64,000 bases of DNA. Origin: Streptococcus parauberis NCFD 2020 (GTDB lineage: Bacteria > Bacillota > Bacilli > Lactobacillales > Streptococcaceae). Positions 1-8,961 of the stretch are shown piece after piece. The stretch is from NCBI RefSeq assembly GCF_000187935.1, contig NZ_AEUT02000001.1, positions 620,001 to 684,000 of the forward strand, read 5' to 3'. The notes below the pieces were generated by a model. It worked only from the letters and a program-made list of their open reading frames with translations, searched no databases and was not told the origin of the DNA. The position numbers and the translations under genes are program-made. How positions within the stretch are numbered: position 1 is the first letter of the stretch; each line of letters starts with the position of its first letter.

Positions 1-989
1 ATAAAGAATTGAGGACGAATGATATACATCTTTGGATATTCATGACTGACATCTACTATCCCTGTGTTATAGTAATCATTGTCTGCTTCAAGCATAGTGA
101 CTAAAACGGCATACTCACACCCTTTTTCACGACGATCACGGTCAAGTTCTTTCAAAAAATCACTATTTCTATGTTTGGTCTTGGTGGTGTCTGCCTCATT
201 TTTCATTTCAAACATGATAGACAAGAGTTCTATCCCGTCTATATTCTCCTTAAAAATATAGTCCCCTTTTGAGCCACGACTTGATAATTCATTATCTTTA
301 GCAAAATAAGCATTCGGAAAGGCATAAGCGCGAACTTTATTAAATTCAGTTTCTGCGTATAATTCTAAACTTTCTCCTATTGCTTTGGTTGATTGCTGTG
401 CTTTAAAGTTTTTATAGAAATCAACTTGTTCATTTGCTGCTTTAAGTTGAGCATCGTAATCACGTTTTAAGGAAGCAAGAGATAGCTCGCTTTCTTTCTC
501 CTGAAGAAGAATTTGATTTTGTAAGGCATCGCGCTCTTTTTCAATACTTGTCATTGCTGACTGTAATTTACTCTGATTTTCCAGTTCCATTTTTTCTAGC
601 TTATTTTGTAACTGGGTTAATGCTTTATCTTTTTCAGTTAATGATTTGGCTAAATCTAAAGCATTTTGAGATTTAATCTTTTCAAGTTGACTTTCAAGTT
701 CATAAATCTCTTTATCCTTTTGAGCTAGAGCTTCTTGCCGAACCATAGTCTGATCTTTTTCAGATTGGCTGAGTCGATTACTTAACTCTTGAATCGACTT
801 ATCTTTCTCCGCCAATTTTTCTTGTAACAGTCCTTTAGCTTTTTCTTGATGGATTGCTAATTCATTAGTAAGTCGTTGTTGAATTTCACGGTCAAATTCT
901 TCACCTCTTATTTGTGACAATAATAAACTATATTCTGATTCATCAATTGTAAATACTGTATGACATTTAGGACATTTAATTTCTTTCAT
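1..989 (-). CDS. DUF2130 (COG4487) family protein, 3' end missing
   Basis: Reading leftward from an ATG at 989 the frame stays open to the window edge, so the C-terminus is cut off. A good Shine-Dalgarno (TTGGAG) precedes the ATG. The N-terminus has a CPKC motif and looks like a half zinc ribbon. It is followed by about 170 residues of charged heptad-like coiled coil, and then by the globular DUF2130 part, which begins near ESLELYAETEFNKVR and contains DFLKELDRDRREKG. The family is widespread in Firmicutes and its function is not established; a nuclease-like fold has been suggested for the C-terminal domain. A terminator follows the neighbouring upstream gene, so this gene is probably its own unit. 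Confidence 0.85.
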   Translation of the reverse strand, partial: MKEIKCPKCHTVFTIDESEYSLLLSQIRGEEFDREIQQRLTNELAIHQEKAKGLLQEKLAEKDKSIQELSNRLSQSEKDQTMVRQEALAQKDKEIYELESQLEKIKSQNALDLAKSLTEKDKALTQLQNKLEKMELENQSKLQSAMTSIEKERDALQNQILLQEKESELSLASLKRDYDAQLKAANEQVDFYKNFKAQQSTKAIGESLELYAETEFNKVRAYAFPNAYFAKDNELSSRGSKGDYIFKENIDGIELLSIMFEMKNEADTTKTKHRNSDFLKELDRDRREKGCEYAVLVTMLEADNDYYNTGIVDVSHEYPKMYIIRPQFF

Positions 990-1029
990 GATTACTCCAA
1001 TCACTGATATTCATGGTTACTATTATAGC

Positions 1030-1063
1030 AAAAAAGACTAAGAATATGCTCATCTTAGCCTTT
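1030..1063 (-). terminator. Rho-independent terminator after the exporter-like gene
   Basis: On the minus strand GGCTAAGA pairs with TCTTAGTC across a short loop and is followed by a run of six T. It lies just after the stop of the 1068-2039 gene and before the DUF2130 gene. Confidence 0.7.
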
Positions 1064-1067
1064 GTAA

Positions 1068-2039
1068 TTATCTCTTTGTTAACTCACCCTCTTGATAAGT
1101 TTGATAAAAATTTGTTTTTTCCAATATAAAAGATTCCAAATCATTTAATAGTTGAAATAGCGAGGCACGATTTTCAAATTCTAATCGTGTTTTTGGTAAT
1201 TCTTCATGCCTAAAAGTCTCTAATAGTTGTTCAATATCATCAATCAGTGTCAATGCTGGATTTCCTTGACTGAGTTGACTAGCTGTTTCGTGAATCAGGT
1301 GGGCTAGTAAGATACTTTGCCTTGTCGTTACTGATACTTTTGATATACTTACGAACATCTGTTTCATTAATTTAGTTTGTTGTTTGCGCATTTCAAAATA
1401 ATGTACTTGATAGTTGCTAGCTTGAAATAATTGATTATAACTATCCCGATAAACAAGACCTAATGCCTCTTTTAAACTAGATTCTAAGTGTTGGATTTCT
1501 GACAAGCTACTTTGACTTGATTCTTCCAACAAATCTGCTTCCATCTCAAATAAAATTGTTTTCATTTGCTCTTCTACTTTTCTATGGTATTGGGCAATTT
1601 TACGTTGATTTGATCCCATATAACTATTAAACAAAAGAGCAACACATGTTCCAATGACAAAAATATAAAATTCATTTAATAACATTGATAGAGCAATTGA
1701 CTGGATAGCCCATAAATGGCTGACTAAGACAGTAATTGGAACTAATCCAGATTCCAATTTAAAGAGATACAATATTGGAATTGTTAGTAAAAGGTATACT
1801 GAGAATGCTAATAGAGTATAACCTGTTACTTTAAAAATTAGTATGGCAATTGCAAATGCTAGAAAGAAGGATAAGAATCTGCTTAAGGCCACCGACAAAC
1901 TAGATTTCCGAGTATCCAGTATACTTAGTAAAGCAATAATGCCTGCAGAACTGGCAAAGTCTAATTTGAAATATTGTGCGATTAGAATTGAAATAACTGT
2001 AGCAAAGACCATCTTAAGGGTCCGTTCAATAATATTCAT
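1068..2039 (-). CDS. Aromatic acid exporter family (ArAE, DUF939) membrane protein
   Basis: This 323-residue protein has an N-terminal half of about six hydrophobic segments (residues 10-150). Its cytoplasmic C-terminal half is helical and charged (about 150-320), which matches the ArAE_1/DUF939 plus DUF939_C layout of small Gram-positive membrane proteins related to the aromatic-acid exporter and FUSC families. The substrate is unknown. The ATG is preceded by GGGAG. It starts 10 bases after the stop of the HsdS-like gene, so the two are probably co-transcribed. Confidence 0.8.
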   Translation of the reverse strand: MNIIERTLKMVFATVISILIAQYFKLDFASSAGIIALLSILDTRKSSLSVALSRFLSFFLAFAIAILIFKVTGYTLLAFSVYLLLTIPILYLFKLESGLVPITVLVSHLWAIQSIALSMLLNEFYIFVIGTCVALLFNSYMGSNQRKIAQYHRKVEEQMKTILFEMEADLLEESSQSSLSEIQHLESSLKEALGLVYRDSYNQLFQASNYQVHYFEMRKQQTKLMKQMFVSISKVSVTTRQSILLAHLIHETASQLSQGNPALTLIDDIEQLLETFRHEELPKTRLEFENRASLFQLLNDLESFILEKTNFYQTYQEGELTKR

Positions 2040-2049
2040 GTGAACTCCC

Positions 2050-2646
2050 TCAACTTAAAGCCTTTTCAATTTCATTTTGAAGATGTTGCCATTCTTGTTG
2101 GGCTCGATTCAATTTGCGATGATAATCGTTCAAACCCCTTAGATAATTATTTATTAAATAATCTTGTTTAACTAAGGGAATTACAGGTATAGAGATATCC
2201 AGTAAATCTTTGGTCGACAGATTAATAACATCTTTGCCATGATCTGCTTCATCTAATAAGGCTTGGCCAATTGGTGAATCCAAAAAGAACTTGATGTAAT
2301 AGCCCCGGAAAGCTTTTTTTGGTCTTAATACTGTAATATTTGATGAAGCAACAATGTCATTTTCTTGTTTATGAAAAACACAAACTTTTTTAACTGTTCC
2401 TTTAGAAGCAATCAGGACATCCCCTTCTTCTAAAATATAACGTAATAGTTGTCGTCGTTCCATTTGGAATGTTCTTAAATGCTCATAATTGATTCCATCT
2501 TTTTGCATATCAGATAAATTAATCAATCCAAATTCGCCTTCTTCAATTTTGCTAGAAATTGCTTTGCCTTTAAAGCAGTCTGCAGTTTCTGCTAAAGTCA
2601 TTTTCTCTCTACCATCATTAATGTAAGTATCAATAATGCTTTTCAT
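2050..2646 (-). CDS. Orphan HsdS-like (type I restriction specificity subunit) protein
   Basis: This 198-residue protein resembles one target-recognition half of a type I restriction specificity subunit. It has an opening of the form MTLAETADCFKGKAIS, a central LLRYILEEGDVLIASKGT segment, an S/N-rich NITVLRP core and a C-terminal helix ending NEIEKALS that matches the HsdS conserved helical spacer. True HsdS proteins carry two such halves and lie with hsdM and hsdR; none is seen here. The Shine-Dalgarno is weak for the first ATG, and a start at the internal ATG near 2601 is possible. The role is unknown; it could be a half-size DNA-binding relic or a repurposed protein. Confidence 0.7.
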   Translation of the reverse strand: MKSIIDTYINDGREKMTLAETADCFKGKAISSKIEEGEFGLINLSDMQKDGINYEHLRTFQMERRQLLRYILEEGDVLIASKGTVKKVCVFHKQENDIVASSNITVLRPKKAFRGYYIKFFLDSPIGQALLDEADHGKDVINLSTKDLLDISIPVIPLVKQDYLINNYLRGLNDYHRKLNRAQQEWQHLQNEIEKALS

Positions 2647-2711
2647 ATTATCTAGTATCTTTCTATCAATTCTTGGTATTTAAATACTATCATATTGTAC
2701 TAAGAAATACA

Positions 2712-2736
2712 AGAAAAATGGATGCATTTTGCACCC
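2712..2736 (-). terminator. Terminator of the FtsX-type ABC operon
   Basis: On the minus strand GGGTGCA pairs with TGCATCC over an AAA loop (one G-T pair) and is followed by ATTTTTC. It sits just downstream of the permease stop codon. Confidence 0.7.
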
Positions 2737-2742
2737 AAATTT

Positions 2743-5373
2743 TTAGTCAACTGATTTTAATGCATCTAGCATATCTAGCCTTTTTAGTGACAAGTGAACA
2801 ATAAAGCCTAAACCAATTATAAGAAGTGTAATTGTTATGACCGGAACCAAATAAACATATAAGTCCACATCCGTTCCAAAATTCATATTAGAAGCACCCA
2901 TTAAAGTCATTAAAAGCTGATGGAGATAATAACCACTTATCAATCCTAATATAATACCAATTCCTGACAAGAGAATTGTTTCCTTGAAGATATACATGGT
3001 GACCTCTTTATCAAAAAATCCTAAGACCTTGATTGTAGATAGTTCTCGAATGCGCTCAGCAATATTTATTGTCGTTAAGTTATATAAAATGACTAATGAC
3101 AGTGAGGCTGACAAAATGACAAGCAATGCCATCACTTGATTTAATGAATCAACAATTGATTGGACATAATCAGTAATCATGATATTTTTGGATAAACTAA
3201 TCACTTCTGGCTTATTCATGAAAAATTTTGAGATGGATCTGACATCTTTTCTTGAATGCTTAGGGAGATTTATCAGAAAGGCTGGATTAGTCTCAAGCTG
3301 CTTAAAGGCTTTTTGATAATAGTCGTTTGAACAAATAATATAATGTCCAACTCGCATATCAATTACATTTGCTACTTTTACATTAAAGTTTTTCCCGTGT
3401 TTATCTGTTAATGTTAGATTTTGTCCTGGTTTTACGTTATAAAAAGATGCGAGTTTAGTAGAGATGAAAACGCCATTTTTAGGAACTAATAATGGTTTCT
3501 TTGTTCCATCATCAATAAGTTCCATATAAGGCTTTAAAGACGGTTTCTGGCTTGAAAGAACAGTGACCTTGGTATTAGTTCTCTGCCCATTAATGTCCAA
3601 GTCCAAACTAGTTAAATTGATTTCTTGATAGGATGAGATATTTTGTATATGAAAATAGTCTTGAATAGTTTTCTGACTCTCTTCACTTTTTTTGGACACT
3701 AGTAAGATATCATATGGAGTTAATTCAGAAAATTGCTTATCAATTACTTTAGAAAGCGAAGATTGTATACCTAACCCTGAAAATAGTAAAGCTACTGAAC
3801 CAGCTACACCTACGATAGTCATGATCATTCGTAGTTTGTATCTAATGATATTTCGGGCTGTCACTTTCTGTGTAAAAGTGAGACGCGACCAAATAATAGG
3901 AAGACGTTCTAAAAATATTTTAGCACCCTTGCTTGGTGGTTTTGGGAGTAATAGCTGAGCAGGTGCCTGATTAAGTTCTTTTCTAGCCACTAAATATGCT
4001 GGTAAGAGAGCTGATAAAGCAGCTAAAAAGAATGCCAAAGCAGTATAATTCCAATAAAAATGATAAGTGACACTCTCAAGAATTAAATTATTTAAACAGA
4101 TTTTAACAATCATGGCTGATAAGAGATAGGTTCCTCCAATCACACCGATAAGTGTACCAAGTGCACTAGCAATAAATCCATAAATAATAAACTTTTTATA
4201 GATATCTTTTTTTGAATAACCAATTGCTAGTAATAATCCTGAATTAGTCCGTTCTTCATCGACAAAGCGGGTCATCGTAGTAAATGTAACTAGAGCTGCA
4301 ACTAAGTACAGAACTACTGGAAATATATTACTGACATTCGCAATTGAAATGGTTGATGAATGATAAACCTGGTAACCTTCTCCACCTTCTTGGGTCTGAC
4401 GGTTAGAGATTAGATAGACTGGTTTAGGCATTGCTTTGACATCTGATTTAGCCTGCTCAATTGTTTTTTCTTTTTTGGCTAATTCTTTTCTTGCCTGATC
4501 AATTTTTGTTTTAGCAGTTTTTAAAGCTGGGCCATTTAAATAAATTAGTTTCTTTTCTTGATTTGAAAGATTAGTTTCTGCTTCAGTAATTTTTTGCTCA
4601 TTTTCAGCAATTTGTGATAGGGACTTCTTTTGTAAGTCCTTAAGTCGCTCTTTACTATTATTATAAAAAATATTTTCTAAGGACTCCTCCTTTGTTTGCA
4701 AACTTTTATCATATTTAATTCCAAAAGGATTTAATTTTGCTAAATCATTATAGCGAATGCGAGCAAGGTTTTTTTCGCCTTTAAAAGCATTTGGAGCTAT
4801 GAGACCATAGAGAGCTAAATTACCATCTCCTGTCCGAGATGCGCCTAAATTTTTCATTGACCAAATTTCTGGATTTTCGTAAAAACCAACTATTTTGAAT
4901 GAATCTTGGTTTAAAAGTTGTGTTTTTGGGCTATGGATTCTGACAGTATCCCCGATTTTATAATCCTTTTGATACCAGCTCGAGAGAGCTATCTCTGAAC
5001 TAGTGCTTGGTAATCTACCTTTTTGTAAGCTACTAGTTGAAATTCTTTTGTCAGGTGATTGTAGCCGAATGGCAGCACCGCTAGTATCGAAATTTGCTTC
5101 AACTTGATGAGACAATTCATAAGTAGCATTTGGGATTGATTTTATCTCTTGGAGATCTTTTTTTGAAAAGCCGTGACTTCCCATTATTGAAAGATCCATT
5201 AGCCTATGCTGATTAATATAGTGTCTGGCTGTGTTTTCTAGGTTTGGTCCTGAGACTTTTAAGCCAACTAATGCAAATGAGCCTAAGGCCATGAGCAAAA
5301 AAAGTGATAGAAAACGGCCCTTTGTTTGCCATATCGATCGGAAGATATCTTTCCATAAGGTTTTTTTCATCAT
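2743..5373 (-). CDS. ABC transporter permease, two FtsX-like domains
   Basis: This is an 876-residue MacB/FtsX-type permease. An N-terminal membrane anchor (about residues 17-38) is followed by a long extracellular domain. That domain contains a coiled coil at roughly 225-305, rich in K, E and Q. A first FtsX block of three membrane helices lies near 340-465, then a second anchor near 510-535, a second extracellular domain, and a final FtsX block at about 745-870. It pairs with the ATPase gene, which ends 9 bases upstream. The architecture suggests mechanotransmission or export of a lipid, peptide or antimicrobial rather than import. The substrate is not visible, and regulation is probably by the divergent TetR protein. 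Confidence 0.85.
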   Translation of the reverse strand: MMKKTLWKDIFRSIWQTKGRFLSLFLLMALGSFALVGLKVSGPNLENTARHYINQHRLMDLSIMGSHGFSKKDLQEIKSIPNATYELSHQVEANFDTSGAAIRLQSPDKRISTSSLQKGRLPSTSSEIALSSWYQKDYKIGDTVRIHSPKTQLLNQDSFKIVGFYENPEIWSMKNLGASRTGDGNLALYGLIAPNAFKGEKNLARIRYNDLAKLNPFGIKYDKSLQTKEESLENIFYNNSKERLKDLQKKSLSQIAENEQKITEAETNLSNQEKKLIYLNGPALKTAKTKIDQARKELAKKEKTIEQAKSDVKAMPKPVYLISNRQTQEGGEGYQVYHSSTISIANVSNIFPVVLYLVAALVTFTTMTRFVDEERTNSGLLLAIGYSKKDIYKKFIIYGFIASALGTLIGVIGGTYLLSAMIVKICLNNLILESVTYHFYWNYTALAFFLAALSALLPAYLVARKELNQAPAQLLLPKPPSKGAKIFLERLPIIWSRLTFTQKVTARNIIRYKLRMIMTIVGVAGSVALLFSGLGIQSSLSKVIDKQFSELTPYDILLVSKKSEESQKTIQDYFHIQNISSYQEINLTSLDLDINGQRTNTKVTVLSSQKPSLKPYMELIDDGTKKPLLVPKNGVFISTKLASFYNVKPGQNLTLTDKHGKNFNVKVANVIDMRVGHYIICSNDYYQKAFKQLETNPAFLINLPKHSRKDVRSISKFFMNKPEVISLSKNIMITDYVQSIVDSLNQVMALLVILSASLSLVILYNLTTINIAERIRELSTIKVLGFFDKEVTMYIFKETILLSGIGIILGLISGYYLHQLLMTLMGASNMNFGTDVDLYVYLVPVITITLLIIGLGFIVHLSLKRLDMLDALKSVD

Positions 5374-5382
5374 AGTGTCACC

Positions 5383-6084
5383 TTAATATTCTATCTGATC
5401 AATACTGAGTGGATTTTCGTTCTTAGTAACCTTTGTAACCTTAGCATCATGCATATGGATAACTCGATTTGCGATTGGCGCAAGGGCAGTGTTATGGGTC
5501 ACTATTATGACTGTTGTTTCTTTATTTGCTGCCATCTTTTGAAGTAATTTCAAAATCTGCTTACCAGTTTGATAATCTAATGCTCCTGTAGGCTCATCAC
5601 ATAAGAGAATTTTAGGTTTTTTGGCTAATGCTCTTGCAATTGACACCCGTTGTTGTTCCCCACCAGATAACTGACTTGGAAAGTGGTCCAAACGATGTGA
5701 GAGTCCAACCTCTGTTAGGACTGTTTCTGGATCTAATGCATCTCTTACTATCTCTACTGCTAATTCAACATTCTCTTTGGCTGTTAAATTTGGAACAAGG
5801 TTATAAAATTGGAAAACAAAGCCAATATCATTGCGTCGATAGTTGGTTAATTCCTTACTACTATAACTGGAGACGAGCTGACCATCTACTAGCACCTGAC
5901 CTTGGTCATTGGTATCCATTCCACCTAAGATATTTAAGACAGTTGATTTACCAGCACCAGAAGCTCCTAGTATAACGACCAACTCCCCTTTTTCAATATC
6001 AAAAGTAACCTTGTTATTGGCAATAACTTGGCTTTCTCCTATTTGATAATATTTGGATGACTCTTTTAATTCTATATATGCCAT
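5383..6084 (-). CDS. ABC transporter ATP-binding protein (MacB/LolD type)
   Basis: This 233-residue nucleotide-binding subunit has Walker [10 protein letters not shown], the Q-loop [10 protein letters not shown], the signature [15 protein letters not shown], Walker [13 protein letters not shown] and the switch histidine in VTHNTA. The insertion and signature are typical of ATPases that drive FtsX-like permeases. It is transcribed with the 876-residue permease. Its 5' region carries the palindromes described separately, so a TetR-controlled efflux operon is likely. Confidence 0.9.
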   Translation of the reverse strand: MAYIELKESSKYYQIGESQVIANNKVTFDIEKGELVVILGASGAGKSTVLNILGGMDTNDQGQVLVDGQLVSSYSSKELTNYRRNDIGFVFQFYNLVPNLTAKENVELAVEIVRDALDPETVLTEVGLSHRLDHFPSQLSGGEQQRVSIARALAKKPKILLCDEPTGALDYQTGKQILKLLQKMAANKETTVIIVTHNTALAPIANRVIHMHDAKVTKVTKNENPLSIDQIEY

Positions 6085-6099
6085 TGGATATCTCCTTAT

Positions 6100-6116
6100 A
6101 TCAACATGCTGTTGAT
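6100..6116. promoter_or_regulatory. Putative TetR operator palindrome
   Basis: ATCAACA-TGC-TGTTGAT is a perfect inverted repeat with 7-bp arms, centred between the divergent ABC operon and the tetR-like gene. TGTTGAT recurs at 6178-6184 within a second repeat. Location and symmetry fit an operator for the divergent regulator. This is an inference. Confidence 0.5.
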
Positions 6117-6160
6117 TTAACTTTATGTCTATTATATAATGTCTTTAAAGTATCTTCAAG

Positions 6161-6184
6161 AACAGACTAATGCAATCTGTTGAT
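6161..6184. promoter_or_regulatory. Second putative TetR operator half-site pair
   Basis: AACAGA and TCTGTT (9-base spacer) form an inverted repeat, and TGTTGAT at 6178-6184 repeats the arm of the upstream palindrome. It ends 14 bases before the TTG start of the regulator and overlaps the region of its ribosome-binding site, as expected for autoregulation. Confidence 0.4.
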
Positions 6185-6198
6185 TTAAGGAGAGAATT

Positions 6199-6744
6199 TT
6201 GGTAAATAAACGACATACGAATTCAAAAGCAGCTATTAATAAGGCTTTTATTTCATTAATGAATGAGAAAGAGTTGGAAGCAATTACTATCTTTGAATTA
6301 ACGAGAAAGGCCCACTTAAATAGAGGGACCTTTTATCTACATTACAAAGATAAAAATGATTTACTTGAACAGATCAAAGCAGATTTTTTCAATCATTTGT
6401 TTATGATTTTAGATGATGAAATAATTTACACGGATACTGCTCATATTTTAGAAAAAACTTTAGAAGCCTTTAAGGCAAACTATCCCCTTGTTGCAGCCTT
6501 ATCTCAATCTACAAATTTAGATTTTAGAAAAACACTTGCTGATTTTATTTATAGTGTTCTTTTGAGTATTGATAACTATCAATTTTTGATTCAAGAATCA
6601 TATGATATACCTTTAGACTATGCTCTTGAAGTTTATATGACAACGATTATTTCAATTATCTCCCATTGGATAAGTAAAGGATGTTTAGAAGACCCTGAAC
6701 AAATTTCTAGATATATTTTAAAAATAATTTCTGTCGCAAACTAA
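6199..6744 (+). CDS. TetR/AcrR family transcriptional regulator
   Basis: This 181-residue regulator has a helix-turn-helix near residues 8-55 (ITIFELTRKAHLNRGTFYLHY, with the F-Y-x-H-Y signature of TetR proteins). The C-terminal helical ligand domain resembles the TetR_C_33/DhaS type. The start is a TTG supported by AAGGAG seven to eight bases upstream; no ATG is better placed. It is divergent from the ABC exporter genes, with palindromic sites between them, so it probably represses that exporter and itself. The effector is unknown. Confidence 0.85.
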   Translation: MVNKRHTNSKAAINKAFISLMNEKELEAITIFELTRKAHLNRGTFYLHYKDKNDLLEQIKADFFNHLFMILDDEIIYTDTAHILEKTLEAFKANYPLVAALSQSTNLDFRKTLADFIYSVLLSIDNYQFLIQESYDIPLDYALEVYMTTIISIISHWISKGCLEDPEQISRYILKIISVAN

Positions 6745-6773
6745 AAAGTACCATTTGATAATGGTACTTTTTA
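6742..6773. terminator. Bidirectional terminator between tetR-like gene and tpx
   Basis: TAAAAAGTACCAT pairs perfectly with ATGGTACTTTTTA around a six-base loop, giving A- and T-runs on both sides. It overlaps the regulator stop codon and ends next to the tpx stop codon, so it can serve both convergent genes. Confidence 0.85.
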
Positions 6774-6774
6774 G

Positions 6775-7266
6775 TTATTTGATTGCTTTTAAGGCTGTGA
6801 TTGCAGAAACATAGTCAGGTTCATTATTAACATTTTCTAAGTATTGAGTATACACAATTTTATTGTCTTCATCAAGTACTAGTACTGCGCGTGCTAATAG
6901 ATGCCATTCTTCCATTAATAAGCCATAGGCTTTACCAAATGAATTATCATAGTAATCTGATAGCATGATCACATTATCTAGTCCTTCCGCTGCGCAAAAA
7001 CGCCCTTGGGCAAAAGGGAGATCACAAGAAATTGTCAGTACATATGTGTCATCTGACTTTGTCAATTCTTCATTAAACGTACGCGTTTGAGTTGAGCATA
7101 CACTAGTGTCAATTGAAGGCACTACACTAATAACTTTTTTCCCTTTGAAATCTGAGAGTGATTTTTCTACCAAATCCGGTGTGATCAGTGTGAAATCTGG
7201 TGCAATTTCTCCAACTTGAAATTGTTTACCAACTAATGTTACTGGTTTCTCAATAAATGTAGTCAT
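6775..7266 (-). CDS. tpx: Thiol peroxidase (2-Cys peroxiredoxin, Tpx)
   Basis: This 163-residue peroxiredoxin reduces hydrogen peroxide and alkyl hydroperoxides with thioredoxin. The peroxidatic cysteine is C57 in [11 protein letters not shown] and the resolving cysteine is C91 in AQGRFC, with the spacing typical of atypical 2-Cys Tpx enzymes. The ATG at 7266 has AAAGGAGG just upstream and is preferred to the in-frame codon 24 bases earlier. It is cytoplasmic and monocistronic, with a bidirectional terminator behind it. Confidence 0.95.
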   Translation of the reverse strand: MTTFIEKPVTLVGKQFQVGEIAPDFTLITPDLVEKSLSDFKGKKVISVVPSIDTSVCSTQTRTFNEELTKSDDTYVLTISCDLPFAQGRFCAAEGLDNVIMLSDYYDNSFGKAYGLLMEEWHLLARAVLVLDEDNKIVYTQYLENVNNEPDYVSAITALKAIK

Positions 7267-7383
7267 AATTTTCCTCCTTTGTAAATTCAAACATAAAACA
7301 AGTTCTTACAGTTCTATTTTATCGTAGAAAGGAATAGATTGAAAATGAAAGGTTTTGTTAATTTATCAAATTAATTTGGGATA

Positions 7384-8028
7384 TTATAAGCCCATTCTTA
7401 AATTAAAATAATTTTTCATGCGTGAAAGTACAGACTCATCACCGACAAAGTAAATATGATCACCTTTTTCTATGACGGCATAAGGTCCAGGAGAGATAAT
7501 GAAATGGCCTTCATGCTCGATAGCAACTACTGTAGCACCTGTCTGATGCCATAAATTTAGGACACCAATAGATTTACCAAAATGATCAGAATCCTGGCTA
7601 CAAATAATTTCATAGGGTGCTAATGGATATTGCTTACTGATTGATTGACTTTGCATCATAAAGTCATTAACCAATAAAGACAACTCCTCCATTTCTTGCT
7701 TTTGTTGGTGAATGTTTTTTCTGATATTTTCTTTGATAACAGCAATAGAATGAGTTGTTTCATATTGATTAATGAATTCCATTGCTTTCTCTTTAGATAA
7801 TACAATTGCCCCGCTACCATGTTTTAAGGTTAAAATTTTTAAATCTGCTAAAATATTTAAACCTTTTCTAGCGGTTTCTGGTGACACATTAAAAGTGGAG
7901 GCAATTGTTGTCCTAGACTTTAATTTTTCTCCTACTTCATATTCACCACTGGCAATCCTTTCAGCCACTGAAATAGCAATCTGCTGATATTTTGAGCTCG
8001 TTAGTTCGCTCTTATTACCCTTTGCCAT
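7384..8028 (-). CDS. busR: BusR-type GntR/RCK_C transcriptional regulator
   Basis: This 214-residue protein joins a GntR winged helix (about 10-80, with FNVSPETARKGLNILADLKIL), a helical linker (85-130) and a C-terminal RCK_C/TrkA-C domain (about 135-210, with HEGHFIISPGPYAVIEKGD). That combination defines BusR, a c-di-AMP-binding repressor of the glycine-betaine importer BusAB in lactococci and streptococci. The busAB genes are not next to it here, so it acts in trans or on another target. It stands alone behind the terminator of the stress operon. Confidence 0.8.
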   Translation of the reverse strand: MAKGNKSELTSSKYQQIAISVAERIASGEYEVGEKLKSRTTIASTFNVSPETARKGLNILADLKILTLKHGSGAIVLSKEKAMEFINQYETTHSIAVIKENIRKNIHQQKQEMEELSLLVNDFMMQSQSISKQYPLAPYEIICSQDSDHFGKSIGVLNLWHQTGATVVAIEHEGHFIISPGPYAVIEKGDHIYFVGDESVLSRMKNYFNLRMGL

Positions 8029-8123
8029 ATTATCGCTCCTTTTATACTAACTAAAACATTCCTATTATTTCATATTTCCAAACTTTTTTCAACACCACCT
8101 TTTAAGGTTGTTTCAAACTTATA

Positions 8124-8151
8124 GAAAAAGCTGGCAAAAAACCAGCTTTTC
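8124..8151. terminator. Terminator of the Asp23/Gls24 operon
   Basis: GAAAAAGCTGG pairs with CCAGCTTTTC across an A-rich loop, 28 bases beyond the stop of the last Asp23-family gene. It separates that operon from busR. Confidence 0.8.
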
Positions 8152-8178
8152 GGGTTAACACTGTCAGTTATCTGAAAA

Positions 8179-8724
8179 CTAGTTCACTAATCCATCAGTT
8201 TGATTTGAAGATGAGTTATTCTTTTTCATTTTCTCAGTTTTTTCACTGACAAATTGTGATGTTGAATTAGCAGCTTTAGACATACGATCTTGGACTGTTA
8301 CTTCTGCTTTTTCTTGTTCCTCTTTTGTACGAATGTCAACAACGTTAACATTAACTTCAATGACCTTAAGATGTGTCATCTTATCAACGTTTTCTGCTAC
8401 AATTTCCTTAATATGATCAGCAATTTTTGGAATATCTTTACCGTATTCAACAATTATATCCAAGTCAACAGCAACTTCTTCGCTACCAACTTCTACACTA
8501 ACTCCGTCTGTAACTGAATTGGAATTAACCATATTGTTTTTCACACTAGAGAAGAAACCTCCTTTTGCGGATAGTAAGCCATCAACACTTTCTAGTGCAT
8601 GTCCAACGATTTTCTCAATTACTTTGTCATCATAAGTTATCTTATTTTTTATGTTAGTGTTAGTTGGATTTGATGTATTATTTTTTGAATAGTTTTCGGT
8701 TGTATTTGTATTGATTTCAGTCAT
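8179..8724 (-). CDS. Asp23/Gls24 family envelope stress protein (second copy)
   Basis: This 181-residue Asp23/DUF322 protein has an N-terminal polar tail rich in N and T. The Asp23 core (about 30-140) carries VIEKIVGHALESVDGLLSAKGG and VNVVDIRTKEE, followed by a charged tail. Family members sit at the membrane through AmaP and respond to alkaline or envelope stress. It is a clear paralogue of the 8962-9510 gene and is the last gene of the operon, 10 bases after csbD. Confidence 0.9.
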   Translation of the reverse strand: MTEINTNTTENYSKNNTSNPTNTNIKNKITYDDKVIEKIVGHALESVDGLLSAKGGFFSSVKNNMVNSNSVTDGVSVEVGSEEVAVDLDIIVEYGKDIPKIADHIKEIVAENVDKMTHLKVIEVNVNVVDIRTKEEQEKAEVTVQDRMSKAANSTSQFVSEKTEKMKKNNSSSNQTDGLVN

Positions 8725-8734
8725 AGTGTTCTCC

Positions 8735-8932
8735 TTATTTAATATCTTTCAGACCTTTTGAAAGCCCTTTTAGTGAGTCTTTTACATCAGTAGTAAATTC
8801 GTCTACTTTACCGGCTGTATTTTCGACTTTACCTTCAGCCTCTAATGACTTGTTATTAGAAGCTTTACCAAAAGTCTCTTTCACTTTACCACTTACCTGA
8901 CGTAATTTAGCATCTACTTTTTCTTCTGACAT
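8735..8932 (-). CDS. CsbD family stress protein
   Basis: This 65-residue hydrophilic helical protein is of the CsbD type ([15 protein letters not shown], then [12 protein letters not shown]). CsbD proteins are general-stress proteins of unknown mechanism. The ATG at 8932 is chosen because AGAAGGTGA lies six bases upstream; a GTG nine bases earlier lies inside that ribosome-binding site. It is inserted between the two Asp23 paralogues. Confidence 0.85.
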   Translation of the reverse strand: MSEEKVDAKLRQVSGKVKETFGKASNNKSLEAEGKVENTAGKVDEFTTDVKDSLKGLSKGLKDIK

Positions 8933-8961
8933 ATGATTCACCTTCTTTGTAAGATAATTAA

